Shown here: positions 44,936 through 53,312 of the stretch, piece by piece
Numbering within the stretch: position 1 is the stretch's first letter
How the letters are laid out: every line of letters starts with the position of its first letter
Assembly (NCBI RefSeq): GCF_000383675.1
Contig: NZ_KB911821.1
Span: forward strand, 186,001-250,000
DNA length: 64,000 nucleotides
Origin: Terracoccus sp. 273MFTsu3.1
GTDB lineage: Bacteria > Actinomycetota > Actinomycetes > Actinomycetales > Dermatophilaceae
Direction of reading: 5' to 3'
Program-made: the position numbers and the translations under genes
Notes under the pieces: model-generated
The model's input: the letters and a program-made list of their open reading frames with translations, nothing else
The model's database searches: none
What the model was told of the DNA's origin: nothing

Positions 44936-44982
44936 AGGCTTGCCTCACAAGCGATTTCGCCGACGTTGCCACGGGGCGGACG

Positions 44983-45576
44983 TCAGTCGGCCGTGAGCCA
45001 CCGACCGAAGAGCCGGGTCACGAACGGGAGGAGGACGTAGGTCATCCAGGGCGTCGCGAGCAGGGTCGTCACGAGGACGCGCAGGACGACCGGCCAGTCG
45101 CCACTGAACGGCGACAGAAGGTAGGACAGCGCGAGGCTGGTCGGGAAGAAGGCGATCCAGATGACGCTCGCCTGCTTCCAGCGCGGCGGCGGTCCGGTCG
45201 GTCCGTCGGCCCCGGCCTCGTGCACCGAGGACGACGCCGGCTCGTCGAACCAGCCCTCGATGCCGGTGCGGTACTCCGTGCGGCGGTGCTCGACGAGGTC
45301 CGCCGCCGAGCGCAGCCACCGCAGCCGCTCGGGCGACCGCTCCCACGTGTCGAGGTGGGCGCGCGAGTCGAAGCGGTAGAGCATGTGCCAGTCCTCGGTG
45401 CCGGACCGCACCCACCCGGCGCCGAGGAAGCCCTCGAAGCGCTCGGCCATCGACGTTCCGGCGTGGACCCAGGCCTGCATGAGCATCTCGTCCTCGGGGG
45501 CCACGCGACGGGTGATCGAGACGGTCAGCGGACCGTCGACCGCGGCGCCGGCCGGCGAGTCGGTGGTGGTGCTCAT
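44983..45576 (-). CDS. Antibiotic-biosynthesis-monooxygenase (ABM)-fold membrane protein
   Basis: A 197-residue protein. Residues about 15-110 look like a dimeric alpha/beta-barrel of the ABM type (LTVSITRRVAPEDEMLMQAWVHAGTSMAERFEGFLGAGWVRSG...), with WHMLYRFDSRAHLDTWERSPER. The last 65 residues hold two membrane helices (VIWIAFFPTSLALSYLLSPF and VLRVLVTTLLATPWMTYVLL). Proteins of this layout are widespread and of unknown function. AGGAGG six bases upstream of the ATG at 45576 supports the start. It may be co-transcribed with tsf genes or have its own promoter. Confidence 0.75.
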   Translation of the reverse strand: MSTTTDSPAGAAVDGPLTVSITRRVAPEDEMLMQAWVHAGTSMAERFEGFLGAGWVRSGTEDWHMLYRFDSRAHLDTWERSPERLRWLRSAADLVEHRRTEYRTGIEGWFDEPASSSVHEAGADGPTGPPPRWKQASVIWIAFFPTSLALSYLLSPFSGDWPVVLRVLVTTLLATPWMTYVLLPFVTRLFGRWLTAD

Positions 45577-45632
45577 GGGCTGTCCTCCTGGGGCTGGGTC
45601 CGATCGGCCGGTGTCGGCCCCGGAACGCGACG

Positions 45633-45664
45633 ATGCCGGCCGCCCCGGAGGGGGCGACCGGCAT
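45633..45664 (-). terminator. Terminator hairpin after tsf
   Basis: ATGCCGG-C-CGCCCC (45633-45646) pairs with GGGGCG-A-CCGGCAT (45651-45664) around GGAG, about 13 pairs with one mismatch. It lies 64 bases beyond the tsf stop. Its right arm contains a CGGCATAC octamer (45659-45666). Confidence 0.75.
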
Positions 45665-45728
45665 ACGTCGTCGTGATGCGCGGGTTCTGCGCTACGCGTG
45701 GTGCGACGGCACGAGGGAGGTCAGGACC

Positions 45729-46559
45729 TCACTGGCCGACGCGGAAGCGCGCGAAGGACTTCGCCGTGGCGCCGCCCTCCTCGAGCACCTTGCCGACGGT
45801 CTTCTTGGCGTCCTTGGCGAACGCCTGCTCGAGCAGGACGTTCTCCTTGAAGAAGCCGTTGACGCGACCCTCGATGATGCGGGGAAGAGCAGCCTCGGGC
45901 TTGCCCTCCTCCTTGGCCGTGGCCTCGGCGACGCGACGCTCGTTCTCGACCGTCTCGGCCGGGACCTCCTCGCGCGTCAGCACCGTGGGGCTGAACGCGG
46001 CGATGTGCATCGCGACGTCGCGACCGACGGTCTCGTCGCCGCCCTCGAGCGCGACGAGGACACCGATCTGCGCGGGCAGGTCGGGGCTCGTCTTGTGGAG
46101 GTAGGAGACGACCTTGTCGCCCTCGAGACGCGCCACGCGGCGGACCTCGATCTTCTCGCCGATGGTGGCGTTGGCCTCGTCGAGCAGCTCCTTGACGGTC
46201 TTGCCGTCCTCGAGCGTGCTCGCGAGGAGCGAGTCGGCGTCGGTGGCACCGGCGGCGACGGCCTGGGTGAGGACCTGGTCGGCCAGGGCGATGAACTTCT
46301 CGCCCTTCGCGACGAAGTCGGTCTCGCAGTTGACCTCGACCAGGGTGCCGACGCCGTCGGTGGCCGAGGCCGCCACGAGGCCGTTGGAGGCCGAGCGGCC
46401 CTCACGCTTCGTGACGCCCTTGAGGCCCTTGACGCGCAGGATCTCGATGGCCTTGGCGCGGTCGCCCTCGGCCTCGTCGAGCGCCTTCTTGACGTCCATC
46501 ATGCCGGCGCCCGTCTGCTCGCGCAGCGCCTTGATGTCAGCGGCGGTGTAGTTCGCCAT
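45729..46559 (-). CDS. tsf: Translation elongation factor Ts
   Basis: EF-Ts, 276 residues, the guanine-nucleotide exchange factor for EF-Tu. It has the N-terminal UBA-like region MANYTAADIKALREQTGAGMMDVKKALDEAEGD and the EF-Tu contact loop CETDFVAKGEKF. The start at 46559 is a clean family start. It is 64 bases downstream of rpsB, the near-universal pairing. A hairpin follows. Confidence 0.98.
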   Translation of the reverse strand: MANYTAADIKALREQTGAGMMDVKKALDEAEGDRAKAIEILRVKGLKGVTKREGRSASNGLVAASATDGVGTLVEVNCETDFVAKGEKFIALADQVLTQAVAAGATDADSLLASTLEDGKTVKELLDEANATIGEKIEVRRVARLEGDKVVSYLHKTSPDLPAQIGVLVALEGGDETVGRDVAMHIAAFSPTVLTREEVPAETVENERRVAEATAKEEGKPEAALPRIIEGRVNGFFKENVLLEQAFAKDAKKTVGKVLEEGGATAKSFARFRVGQ

Positions 46560-46623
46560 GCTCTGTATCGCTCTTTTCGTCAGTGGAGATTGACTCGTGT
46601 GATGCGGCTGGTGCGGAAGGCCT

Positions 46624-47577
46624 TCAGGCCTTCTCGGCACCGGCCGTCGCCTCGGCGGGAGCCTCGGTGGCCTCGGTGGCCGGAGCCTCGGTGGCATCGG
46701 TGGCCGGAGCCAGAGCAGCCGGAGCCTCAGCGGCCGGCGCCTCCGTGGCGTCAGCGGCCGGAGCCTCGGTCGCCTCGGCGGCGGGGGCCTCGGTGGTCTC
46801 CGTCGTGGCAGCAGCGTCGGCGTAGAGCTCGCGCTCCCACTCGGCCAGCGGCTCCTCGGCCTGCGCGTCGCCACCGGACTTGCCCGACGAGCGCTGGACG
46901 AGGCCGTCGGCGACGGCGTCGGCGATGACCCGGGTCAGCAGCGTGACGGAGCGGATCGCGTCGTCGTTGCCGGGGATCTTGTAGTCGACCTCGTCGGGGT
47001 CGCAGTTCGTGTCGAGGATCGCGATGACCGGGAGGCCGAGCTTGCGCGCCTCGTCGACGGCGAGGTGCTCCTTCTTGGTGTCGACGATCCACACGGCCGA
47101 GGGGACCTTGGCCATGGTGCGGATGCCGCCCAGGGTGCGCTCGAGCTTGATCATCTCGCGCTTGAGGATGAGCAGCTCCTTCTTCGTGTAGCCCGAGCCG
47201 GCCACGTCGTCGAAGTTCAGCTCCTCGAGCTCCTTGAGGCGCGTGAGGCGCTTGGAGATCGTCTGGAAGTTGGTGAGCATGCCACCGAGCCAGCGGTGGT
47301 TGACGTACGGCATGCCGACGCGCGTCGCCTGCTCGGCGATGGGCTCCTGGGCCTGCTTCTTCGTGCCGACGAAGAGGATGGTGCCACCGTGGGCGACCGT
47401 CTCCTTGACGAAGTCGTACGCGTTGTTGATGTACGTCAGCGACTGCTGCAGGTCGATGATGTAGATGCCATTGCGCTCGGTCATGATGAAGCGCTTCATC
47501 TTGGGGTTCCAGCGACGGGTCTGGTGCCCGAAGTGGACGCCGCTCTCGAGGAGCTGGCGCATGGTGACGACGGCCAT
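46624..47577 (-). CDS. rpsB: 30S ribosomal protein S2 with long Ala/Glu/Thr-rich C-terminal tail
   Basis: RpsB, 317 residues. The core is complete ([27 protein letters not shown] at the start; [26 protein letters not shown] later). Usual bacterial S2 is about 230-290 residues; here roughly the last 70 residues are a low-complexity run of A/E/P/T ([14 protein letters not shown]...). Such tails are frequent in actinobacterial S2 and are probably disordered. It leads the rpsB-tsf unit; the 285-bp upstream gap must hold its promoter. Confidence 0.97.
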   Translation of the reverse strand: MAVVTMRQLLESGVHFGHQTRRWNPKMKRFIMTERNGIYIIDLQQSLTYINNAYDFVKETVAHGGTILFVGTKKQAQEPIAEQATRVGMPYVNHRWLGGMLTNFQTISKRLTRLKELEELNFDDVAGSGYTKKELLILKREMIKLERTLGGIRTMAKVPSAVWIVDTKKEHLAVDEARKLGLPVIAILDTNCDPDEVDYKIPGNDDAIRSVTLLTRVIADAVADGLVQRSSGKSGGDAQAEEPLAEWERELYADAAATTETTEAPAAEATEAPAADATEAPAAEAPAALAPATDATEAPATEATEAPAEATAGAEKA

Positions 47578-47862
47578 GCCGTGTTCTCCCTAGTGTCGTT
47601 GTTGTCAGTTGTGCGTGGGCGCGGACGCCGGACGGTCACGTGGAGCACGTGGCCCGACCTGCGGCATACGACCTCACTCCTGGCGCCTGACACACCCCGC
47701 CCCGCCGCGAACGGTGGGGACTGCCGTGGTGTGACCCGGTCCGGCGGACCGGCAGAAGACGCGCGAATTGCGGTCCGTGCGACGAGCACACGGGACCGCC
47801 GACCATCGTACGTCCTGACCCGGGTGGTGGAGAAATCGTGGCGACCCGACAGAATGGCCCGC
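47578..47862. other. 285-bp divergent intergenic region between rpsB and a membrane-protein gene
   Basis: It must hold the rpsB promoter (minus strand) and that of the gene at 47863 (plus strand). Visible elements are a CGGCATAC octamer at 47662-47669 and an interrupted palindrome CCGGTCCG-G-CGGACCGG at 47736-47752. I see no convincing -10/-35 pair and no other gene. Confidence 0.5.
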
Positions 47863-49779
47863 ATGGCGCACTGGGTGGAGACGATCCCGGCCTTCGTCGT
47901 CCTCACGGTGGTGCTCTTCCTGCCCGGCTGGCTCGTCGTGCGCGCTCTGGGCGCACGCGGGCTCGAGGCGCTGGCCGTCTCCCCCGCGGTCTCCGTCGGC
48001 ATCATCGCCGTCTGCGCCACGCTCGCGCAGCGGGTCGGGGTGCGCTGGGGGCTGCTGCCGCTCGTCGTCGTCACGGCGCTCGCCGTGGCCGTCGCCTGGC
48101 TCGGGATGCGGCTCTTCGGCCGCCACGACCCGGAGCTCGGCGCGACCCGCCGTCTCCTCGGCCGGCCCCGGCCCGACGCGGTCGTCGCCATCGCCATCGG
48201 TGCCGTCCTCGCGCTCGCCACGATCCTCCCGGCGATCGGTCGACCCGACGAGCTCGTCGACTCCCCCGACGCCGTCTACCACCTCGGGCGCATCAAGACC
48301 TTCCTCGAGACCGGCAACTTCTCGATCGCCAACCCGACCTTCTACCCCAACGGCTTCCACTCGTGGATCGCGACCAGCCTCCTGCCCGGTGTCGCCGACG
48401 TGCTGCCCGGCACCAACGTCGCGACGATCGTGCTCGCGGCTCTCGTCTGGCCGATCGGCTGCGTGGCCCTCGTGCGCCACGCGCTCGGCACCTCCCGCCT
48501 CGTGACGTATGCCGCCGGGTTCGCCTCCGCCGCCTTCATCGCCTTCCCGACGATCCTCCTCGGCTGGGGCGTCCTGTGGCCCAACCTCATGGCGACGGCG
48601 CTGACCCCCGGCGCGCTCGCCCTCATGCTCCAGGCGGCGCGGTCCGGGCGCATCGGGCAGTGGCTCGCCTTCGTCGCCGCGATGCCGGGCCTCGCCATGA
48701 TCCAGCCCAACGCGCTCGTGGCCCTCGTGCTCTTCGCGCTCGTCTGGTTCGTCACCGCGAGGGTGCGGGCGGGGCTGCTGCACCACGTCTCGTGGTGGGT
48801 CGTCGCGCGCGACCTCGCGATCGTCGCCGTCGTCGGTGTGGCCGGGCTCGTGGCCGCCCCCGTCGTGTCGGCCCAGCTGGCCTCGACCCAGTCCTACGAG
48901 TGGAAGGACCGCGTCTCGGTCTGGACCGCCCTCGTCGAGGTCGTCGGCGGCCGGCTGCAGATCCCCGACCTGCTCTGGGGCGTCGTCGTGCTCATCGCGC
49001 TCGGGATCGGCTGGATCGCGCTGCGCGCCAGGGCAGCCCTGCCGGTCGTGGCCATGTGGGGCGCCGTCGTCGTCCTCTACGTCATGGCGGCGTCGTCGAC
49101 GACGTCGTGGACCTCCCTCGTCACGGGCTACTGGTACAACGACAAGGTCCGGCTCGCCTCGCTCGCCGCCGTCCCCGGCGTCGTCCTCGTCGCCGCGGCC
49201 GCCCCCGCCCTGCGTGAGCTGCTGCGCAAGGTGCCCGGCCTCGGGTCGCGTCCCGCCGTCGTCGGTCTCACCGCGGTGCTCGTCATCCCGCTCCTCACCC
49301 TCGGGCTCAACGGGGCCACCCGCGAGCGGATGCTCACCGGCTTCTTCCAGCCCGACGAGCCGAAGAAGGTCATCCTGTCGTTCGAGGCCCAGGACTCCCT
49401 GCGCCGGCTCGACGCCCTCATCCCGCCCGGCCAGGGTGTCGTCGGCCGCCCCGAGAACGGCTCACCGCTCATGTGGCCGCTCTTCGGCACCAACACGCTC
49501 TATCGCTCCATCCCCATCCCGACGACCGGCGACGAGATCGTCATCGGCACCGGCTTCGACGACATGGCGAACCGGCCGGACGTCTGCGCGGCCATGGCGC
49601 GCCACGACATCCGCTGGGCCATCGACTCGACGCACGTCTACTGGCTCGACCGCCCGGAGCGCTCGTCCGGACTCAAGGACCTCGCCGACGTCGACGGCGT
49701 CGAGCCCGTCCGGACCGACGGGGACTACACGCTCTACCGCGTCACCGGGTGCGGGCTGGGTGCCGCGGCGGCCTCCTGA
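47863..49779 (+). CDS. DUF6541-type polytopic membrane protein
   Basis: A 638-residue membrane protein with about 12-14 helices in the first 480 residues and a soluble C-terminal domain of about 150 residues. The start is PAFVVLTVVLFLPGWLVVRALGARGLEALAVSPAVSVG. The loop VDSPDAVYHLGRIKTFLETGNFS after helix 4 has the Asp/His/Arg pattern of GT-C-type glycosyltransferase-like proteins (DUF6541). The C-terminal sequence includes PGQGVVGRPENGSPLMWPLFG. A role in cell-envelope polysaccharide synthesis is plausible, not shown. Another in-frame ATG lies three codons upstream at 47854. Confidence 0.8.
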   Translation: MAHWVETIPAFVVLTVVLFLPGWLVVRALGARGLEALAVSPAVSVGIIAVCATLAQRVGVRWGLLPLVVVTALAVAVAWLGMRLFGRHDPELGATRRLLGRPRPDAVVAIAIGAVLALATILPAIGRPDELVDSPDAVYHLGRIKTFLETGNFSIANPTFYPNGFHSWIATSLLPGVADVLPGTNVATIVLAALVWPIGCVALVRHALGTSRLVTYAAGFASAAFIAFPTILLGWGVLWPNLMATALTPGALALMLQAARSGRIGQWLAFVAAMPGLAMIQPNALVALVLFALVWFVTARVRAGLLHHVSWWVVARDLAIVAVVGVAGLVAAPVVSAQLASTQSYEWKDRVSVWTALVEVVGGRLQIPDLLWGVVVLIALGIGWIALRARAALPVVAMWGAVVVLYVMAASSTTSWTSLVTGYWYNDKVRLASLAAVPGVVLVAAAAPALRELLRKVPGLGSRPAVVGLTAVLVIPLLTLGLNGATRERMLTGFFQPDEPKKVILSFEAQDSLRRLDALIPPGQGVVGRPENGSPLMWPLFGTNTLYRSIPIPTTGDEIVIGTGFDDMANRPDVCAAMARHDIRWAIDSTHVYWLDRPERSSGLKDLADVDGVEPVRTDGDYTLYRVTGCGLGAAAAS

Positions 49780-49865
49780 ACCGGCCGGACGGCATACGCC
49801 CTCGGGTCTGCCGATCCGACTCGTGGACGGCGCGTAACGCTCTCGGCCCGCGCGCGATGGTGGGG

Positions 49866-49908
49866 GTGGAGATCCCACCAGGACCCCCTGACCGGGTGGG
49901 ATCTCCAC
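49866..49908. repeat. Perfect 14-bp inverted repeat
   Basis: GTGGAGATCCCACC (49866-49879) and GGTGGGATCTCCAC (49895-49908) are exact reverse complements with a 15-nt spacer, 87 bases beyond the membrane-protein stop. It could be an operator or a hairpin; it precedes a clearer terminator. Confidence 0.7.
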
Positions 49909-49952
49909 TCACGTCCGCGGCACGGACCCCTCCACAGCCGCCGCAGGGCGCA

Positions 49953-49983
49953 GAGCCCCCGCCACGTGCCCCGGCGGGGGCTC
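49953..49983 (+). terminator. 11-bp hairpin terminator upstream of the aminotransferase gene
   Basis: GAGCCCCCGCC (49953-49963) pairs perfectly with GGCGGGGGCTC (49973-49983) around a 9-nt loop. It lies between the membrane-protein gene and the aminotransferase gene, 39 bases before the latter's ATG. Confidence 0.75.
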
Positions 49984-50021
49984 TCCCGTGTCGGCACGTC
50001 CGTCGTGGCTACGCTCGGTCC

Positions 50022-51242
50022 ATGAGCTCGCCGCTGATCTCGCGCATGCAGCCCTTCGGGACGACGATCTTCGCCGAGATGTCGGCGCTCGCGACCCGGA
50101 CCGGTGCGATCAACCTCGGACAGGGCTTCCCCGACACGGACGGACCCCGGGAGATGCTCGAGGCGGCGAAGGCCGCGATCGACGGCGGTCGCAACCAGTA
50201 CCCGCCGGGGCCCGGGGTCCCGGAGCTGCTCGAGGCGGTCGCCGCGCACCAGGAGCGCTTCTACGGGATCTCGCTCGACCCCGCGTCGCAGGTGCTCGTC
50301 ACCGCCGGTGCGACCGAGGCGATCGCGTCGGTCGTCCTCGCGCTCTGCGACCCGGGCGACGAGGTCGTCACCTTCGAGCCCTACTACGACTCGTATGCCG
50401 CCACGATCGCCCTCGCGGGAGCGACCCGCCGCACGTCCGTGCTCCGCTTCCCCGACTTCGCGGTCGACGAGGCGTCGCTGCGGGCGGCCTTCTCGTCGCG
50501 GACCCGTCTCGTGCTGCTCAACACGCCGCACAACCCGACGGGGAAGGTCTTCACGCGGCCCGAGCTCGACCTCATCGCGTCGCTCGCGCGCGAGCACGAC
50601 GCCTGGGTCGTCACCGACGAGGTCTACGAGCACCTCGTCTTCGACGACGCCGAGCACGTGCCGATGGCGACCCTGCCGGGCATGGCCGACCGCACCCTCA
50701 CGATCAGCTCCGGCGGCAAGACGTTCTCGGCCACGGGCTGGAAGGTCGGCTGGCTCTCGGGTCCCGCCGAGGCGGTCGCGGCGGCGCGCACCGTCAAGCA
50801 GTTCCTCACCTACGTCGCGTCCGGGCCGTTCCAGCCGGCCGTCGCTCTCGCCCTCGGGCTCGGCGACGAGGTGTACGCCGGCCTGCGGGACTCGCTCCAG
50901 GCCAAGCGAGACCTGCTGTGCTCGGCGCTCGAGGCGTCCGGGCTCCGGGTCGCCCGCCCGTCCGGCACGTACTTCGTCATCGCGGACGCGGCACCGCTCG
51001 GCGCCGTCGACGGGCTGGAGTTCGCCCGGCGGCTGCCGGACCTGGCCGGGGTGGTCGGGGTGCCGGTGTCCGTCTTCCACGACGACCAGGAGGCGGCGCG
51101 CACGTTGGTGCGGTTCGCCTTCTGCAAGAAGGACGAGGTCCTGCTCGAGGCCAGCCGCCGCCTCGCCGCCGCCGGCATCCCGACCTCCCCGACCTCCCCG
51201 ACCTCCCCGACCTCCCCGACCGCACCCTCCACCACCCCCTGA
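50022..51242 (+). CDS. Class I aminotransferase, probably N-succinyldiaminopimelate/kynurenine type (DapC-like)
   Basis: A 406-residue PLP enzyme of fold type I. TGAINLGQGFPDTDGPREML opens the domain as in DapC/kynurenine aminotransferases. The PLP-contact is VTAGATEAIASVV, Asn is in TPHNPTGKVF, the Asp-Glu in VTDEVYEHLVFDD, and the Schiff-base lysine is in SSGGKTFSATGWKVGW. Mycobacterial Rv0858c (DapC) is of this type; lysine/DAP synthesis is the best guess but other keto-acid partners are possible. The last 18 residues are a (SPT)n run encoded by a 9-bp tandem repeat, and array B follows the stop directly. Confidence 0.87.
   Translation: MSSPLISRMQPFGTTIFAEMSALATRTGAINLGQGFPDTDGPREMLEAAKAAIDGGRNQYPPGPGVPELLEAVAAHQERFYGISLDPASQVLVTAGATEAIASVVLALCDPGDEVVTFEPYYDSYAATIALAGATRRTSVLRFPDFAVDEASLRAAFSSRTRLVLLNTPHNPTGKVFTRPELDLIASLAREHDAWVVTDEVYEHLVFDDAEHVPMATLPGMADRTLTISSGGKTFSATGWKVGWLSGPAEAVAAARTVKQFLTYVASGPFQPAVALALGLGDEVYAGLRDSLQAKRDLLCSALEASGLRVARPSGTYFVIADAAPLGAVDGLEFARRLPDLAGVVGVPVSVFHDDQEAARTLVRFAFCKKDEVLLEASRRLAAAGIPTSPTSPTSPTSPTAPSTTP
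51181..51216 (+). repeat. Four tandem 9-bp repeats in the 3' end of the aminotransferase gene
   Basis: CGACCTCCC is repeated four times exactly (51181, 51190, 51199, 51208), encoding Ser-Pro-Thr triplets at the protein C-terminus. Being a multiple of three, copy-number changes would keep the frame. It lies 25 bases before array B. Confidence 0.9.
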
Positions 51243-51243
51243 C

Positions 51244-51310
51244 CCATCGAGTGAGCGCGCAATCACACTCGAGTGAGCGCTCCGTCCCACTCGAGTGAGC
51301 GCTCGGTCCC
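51244..51310 (+). repeat. Array B: three 22-bp units of the CACTCGAGTGAGCGC motif
   Basis: Units have their TCGAG at 51247 (first unit has lost a base: CCATCGAGTGAGCGC), 51269 and 51291, exactly 22 apart. Linkers are GCAATCA, TCCGTCC and TCGGTCC. A decayed fourth may start at 51311. The array begins immediately after the aminotransferase TGA (51240-51242) and reads in its sense direction, as in array A. Confidence 0.9.
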
Positions 51311-51421
51311 ACATCCACACGGCCCGTTCGCCGTCCACATGTCTTCGGGAGACGCGCCCCTTCATCCACAGGTGCGCTGACACACGTGCTGTCCCGGCCG
51401 AACCCGGACGACGATGAGGCC

Positions 51422-51961
51422 ATGTCGATCGGTTCAGCCCTGCTCAGCGCCGTCCTCGCGGCGGCATCCCTGACGAGTGCGAGCTCGGTGTCCGTCACGT
51501 CCGGGACACCGGGCTCCGCTCGCGGACCCTTCTCCTCACCGGCGACGTCGGCCCACTGGGCATGGCCGCTCGACCCACGCCCGGAGGTGGTGCGGCGGTT
51601 CGACCCTCCGGACCAGCCGTGGCTACCCGGCCATCGCGGTGTCGACCTGGCCGCCACTGTGGGCCAGTCCGTCAGGGCCCCGACAGCGGGTCGGATCGCC
51701 TGGACCGGCGTCATCGCCGGGCGTGCGGTCGTCGTCGTGGCGCACGACGGAGGACTGCGGAGCACCTTCGAGCCGGCGGCCGCGGCCGCACCAGCCGGCA
51801 CGACGGTCGCTCGCGGAGACAGGGTCGGCATCGTGACGTCGACCCCGGGACACTGTGCGCCGCGCACTTGCCTGCACTGGGGCGTGCTGAGGGGTGAGTC
51901 CTACCTCGATCCGCTGTCGTTCGTGGGTCGAGCGCCGGTCGTCCTGCTCCCGCTCTCGTAG
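51422..51961 (+). CDS. M23-family (LytM-type) secreted peptidase
   Basis: A 179-residue protein. An Ala/Ser-rich hydrophobic N-terminus (about residues 5-25) is a probable signal peptide. The LytM/M23 domain starts about residue 60. Zinc ligands are seen in PGHRGVDLAA (HxxxD) and, later, CLHWGVLRG (HxG form of the usual HxH motif is replaced by HWG, with a single His). AHDGGLRSTFEP corresponds to the HNGxxSxY region. It cuts or binds peptidoglycan cross-bridges, or is inactive if the metal site is incomplete. It is convergent with xerC; in actinobacteria an M23 gene often lies near rpsB. Confidence 0.83.
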   Translation: MSIGSALLSAVLAAASLTSASSVSVTSGTPGSARGPFSSPATSAHWAWPLDPRPEVVRRFDPPDQPWLPGHRGVDLAATVGQSVRAPTAGRIAWTGVIAGRAVVVVAHDGGLRSTFEPAAAAAPAGTTVARGDRVGIVTSTPGHCAPRTCLHWGVLRGESYLDPLSFVGRAPVVLLPLS

Positions 51962-51978
51962 CGCCGCCGACCCGCCGG

Positions 51979-52917
51979 TCACGCCCGCGGGTGGGCCTGC
52001 TCGTAGCTGCGCCGCAGCCGGTCGACGGAGACGTGCGTGTAGATCTGCGTCGTTGCGAGACTCGCGTGGCCGAGGATCTCCTGCACCATGCGGAGGTCCG
52101 CGCCACCCTCCAGCAGGTGCGTGGCGGCGCTGTGTCGCAGCCCGTGCGGACCCAGGTCCGGCGCGTCAGGCAGATGCGAGAGCAGCTCGTGCACGGCAGA
52201 CCGGACCTGCCGGGCATCCACCCGGCGACCGCGTCGCCCCAGGAAGAGCGCAGGTCCGGAGTGCTCACCGACGAGCCGGGACCGGACCGCCAGCCACGCC
52301 TCGATGGCGCGGCCCGCCGGCGCGCCGAACGGCACGATCCGCTCCTTGGCACCCTTGCCCATGACGCGCACGACACCTTGCGCCAGATCGAGGTCGTCGA
52401 TGTCGAGCGCGGCGAGCTCCCCCACCCGGATGCCGCTCGCGTACAACAGCTCGAGCATGGCGCGGTCGCGCACGTGGATCGGGTCCTCGTCGTCGGCTCG
52501 GGTGGCGGCGAGGTCGAGCATCTCGCTGGCCTCGTCCTGACGAAGGACGCCCGGAAGCGTGGCATGCCGCTTGGGTGCGACGAGGCGTAGGGACGGATCG
52601 GTGGGGATGCGACCGGTGTGCTCGGCCCACCGGAGGAAGGTGCGTGCGGAGGCGGCGCGGCGCGCGATCGTCGCCCGGGCGGCGCCCGCGTCGGCCTGGA
52701 CCCCGAGCCACGCCCGGAGGTCACCGATGCGCAGGTCGCCGATCTCGTCGATCCCGCGGGCAGCGGCGAAGGTCAGCAGGTGTCGGACGTCCCCGAGGTA
52801 GGCCCGTCGGGTGTGGACCGAACGCCCTCGCTCGGCGCCGAGGTGACGGGAGTACGCGTGGAGCAGCTCCGAGTGCCGCTCGAGCACGTCTGGTACCGCC
52901 TTGACCACATCCGTCAC
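51979..52917 (-). CDS. xerC: Tyrosine recombinase XerC
   Basis: A 312-residue tyrosine recombinase. The N-terminal SAM-like core-binding domain spans about 1-100 ([34 protein letters not shown]). Catalytic residues: Arg in [11 protein letters not shown], His-x-x-Arg in [15 protein letters not shown], His in [14 protein letters not shown] with the Tyr nucleophile in that last motif. Length fits chromosome-dimer-resolving XerC. GTG start at 52917. It lies downstream of dprA as usual, but the gap is occupied by array C. No dif site was recognised here. Confidence 0.93.
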   Translation of the reverse strand: MTDVVKAVPDVLERHSELLHAYSRHLGAERGRSVHTRRAYLGDVRHLLTFAAARGIDEIGDLRIGDLRAWLGVQADAGAARATIARRAASARTFLRWAEHTGRIPTDPSLRLVAPKRHATLPGVLRQDEASEMLDLAATRADDEDPIHVRDRAMLELLYASGIRVGELAALDIDDLDLAQGVVRVMGKGAKERIVPFGAPAGRAIEAWLAVRSRLVGEHSGPALFLGRRGRRVDARQVRSAVHELLSHLPDAPDLGPHGLRHSAATHLLEGGADLRMVQEILGHASLATTQIYTHVSVDRLRRSYEQAHPRA

Positions 52918-53061
52918 TCCCGCACCATCGCAAAGCGCGGAGGGTTAGGCAAGTACTGCTCCGACACCAGCCATGACGCCGACACGACGAAGACGGCTCC
53001 CAGCTCGGGTGGCCGCGGGGGCTCGCCCGTCTCCGACTCAAGTGGGACGCGAGTGACGGCG

Positions 53062-53312
53062 AGGCCACTCGAGTAGGACGGAGCGCTTGTTCGACTGGGA
53101 CCGAGCGCTCACTCGAGTGGGACCGCGCGCTCACTCGAGTGGGGCGGGGCGTTCACTCGAGTGGGACCGCGCGCTCACTCGAGTGGGACCGCGCGCTCGT
53201 TCGAGTGGGACGGGGCGCTCACTCGAGTGGGGCGGGGCGCTCACTCGAGTGGGGCGGGGCGCTCACTCGAGTGGGCGGAGCGCTCACTCGAGTGGGCGGA
53301 GCGCTTGCTCGG
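53062..53312 (-). repeat. Array C: about twelve 22-bp units overlapping the dprA 3' end
   Basis: The plus strand shows GCGCTCACTCGAGTG, i.e. CACTCGAGTGAGCGC on dprA's strand. The motif's TCGAG T falls at 53069, 53091, 53113, 53135, 53157, 53179, 53201, 53223, 53245 and 53267 (22 apart), then 53288 and a decayed 53309 (21 apart). Linkers vary (GGACCGC, GGGCGGG, GGACGGG, GGCGGA). A decayed copy is also at about 53036. The last two units lie in dprA; the TGA of one unit (53284-53286) is its stop codon. The array fills the gap to xerC. Confidence 0.93.

Noticed and set aside
51979-52917. XerC-like recombinase as an integrase of a mobile element
   Set aside because: Length, motifs and position by dprA fit housekeeping XerC; no attachment sites, tRNA or phage genes are near.
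53100-53312. Protein-coding repeats (ALTRVG...SLEWDRA type peptides) in the arrays
   Set aside because: All frames of the 22-bp array on one strand are open because the unit lacks stops in that direction; a 66-bp (22-residue) peptide period is an automatic result. No start or ribosome site supports it.
53062-53312. Replication origin or plasmid iterons
   Set aside because: Tandem 22-bp repeats recall iterons, but there is no rep gene or AT-rich unwinding region, and similar arrays recur at unrelated gene ends.
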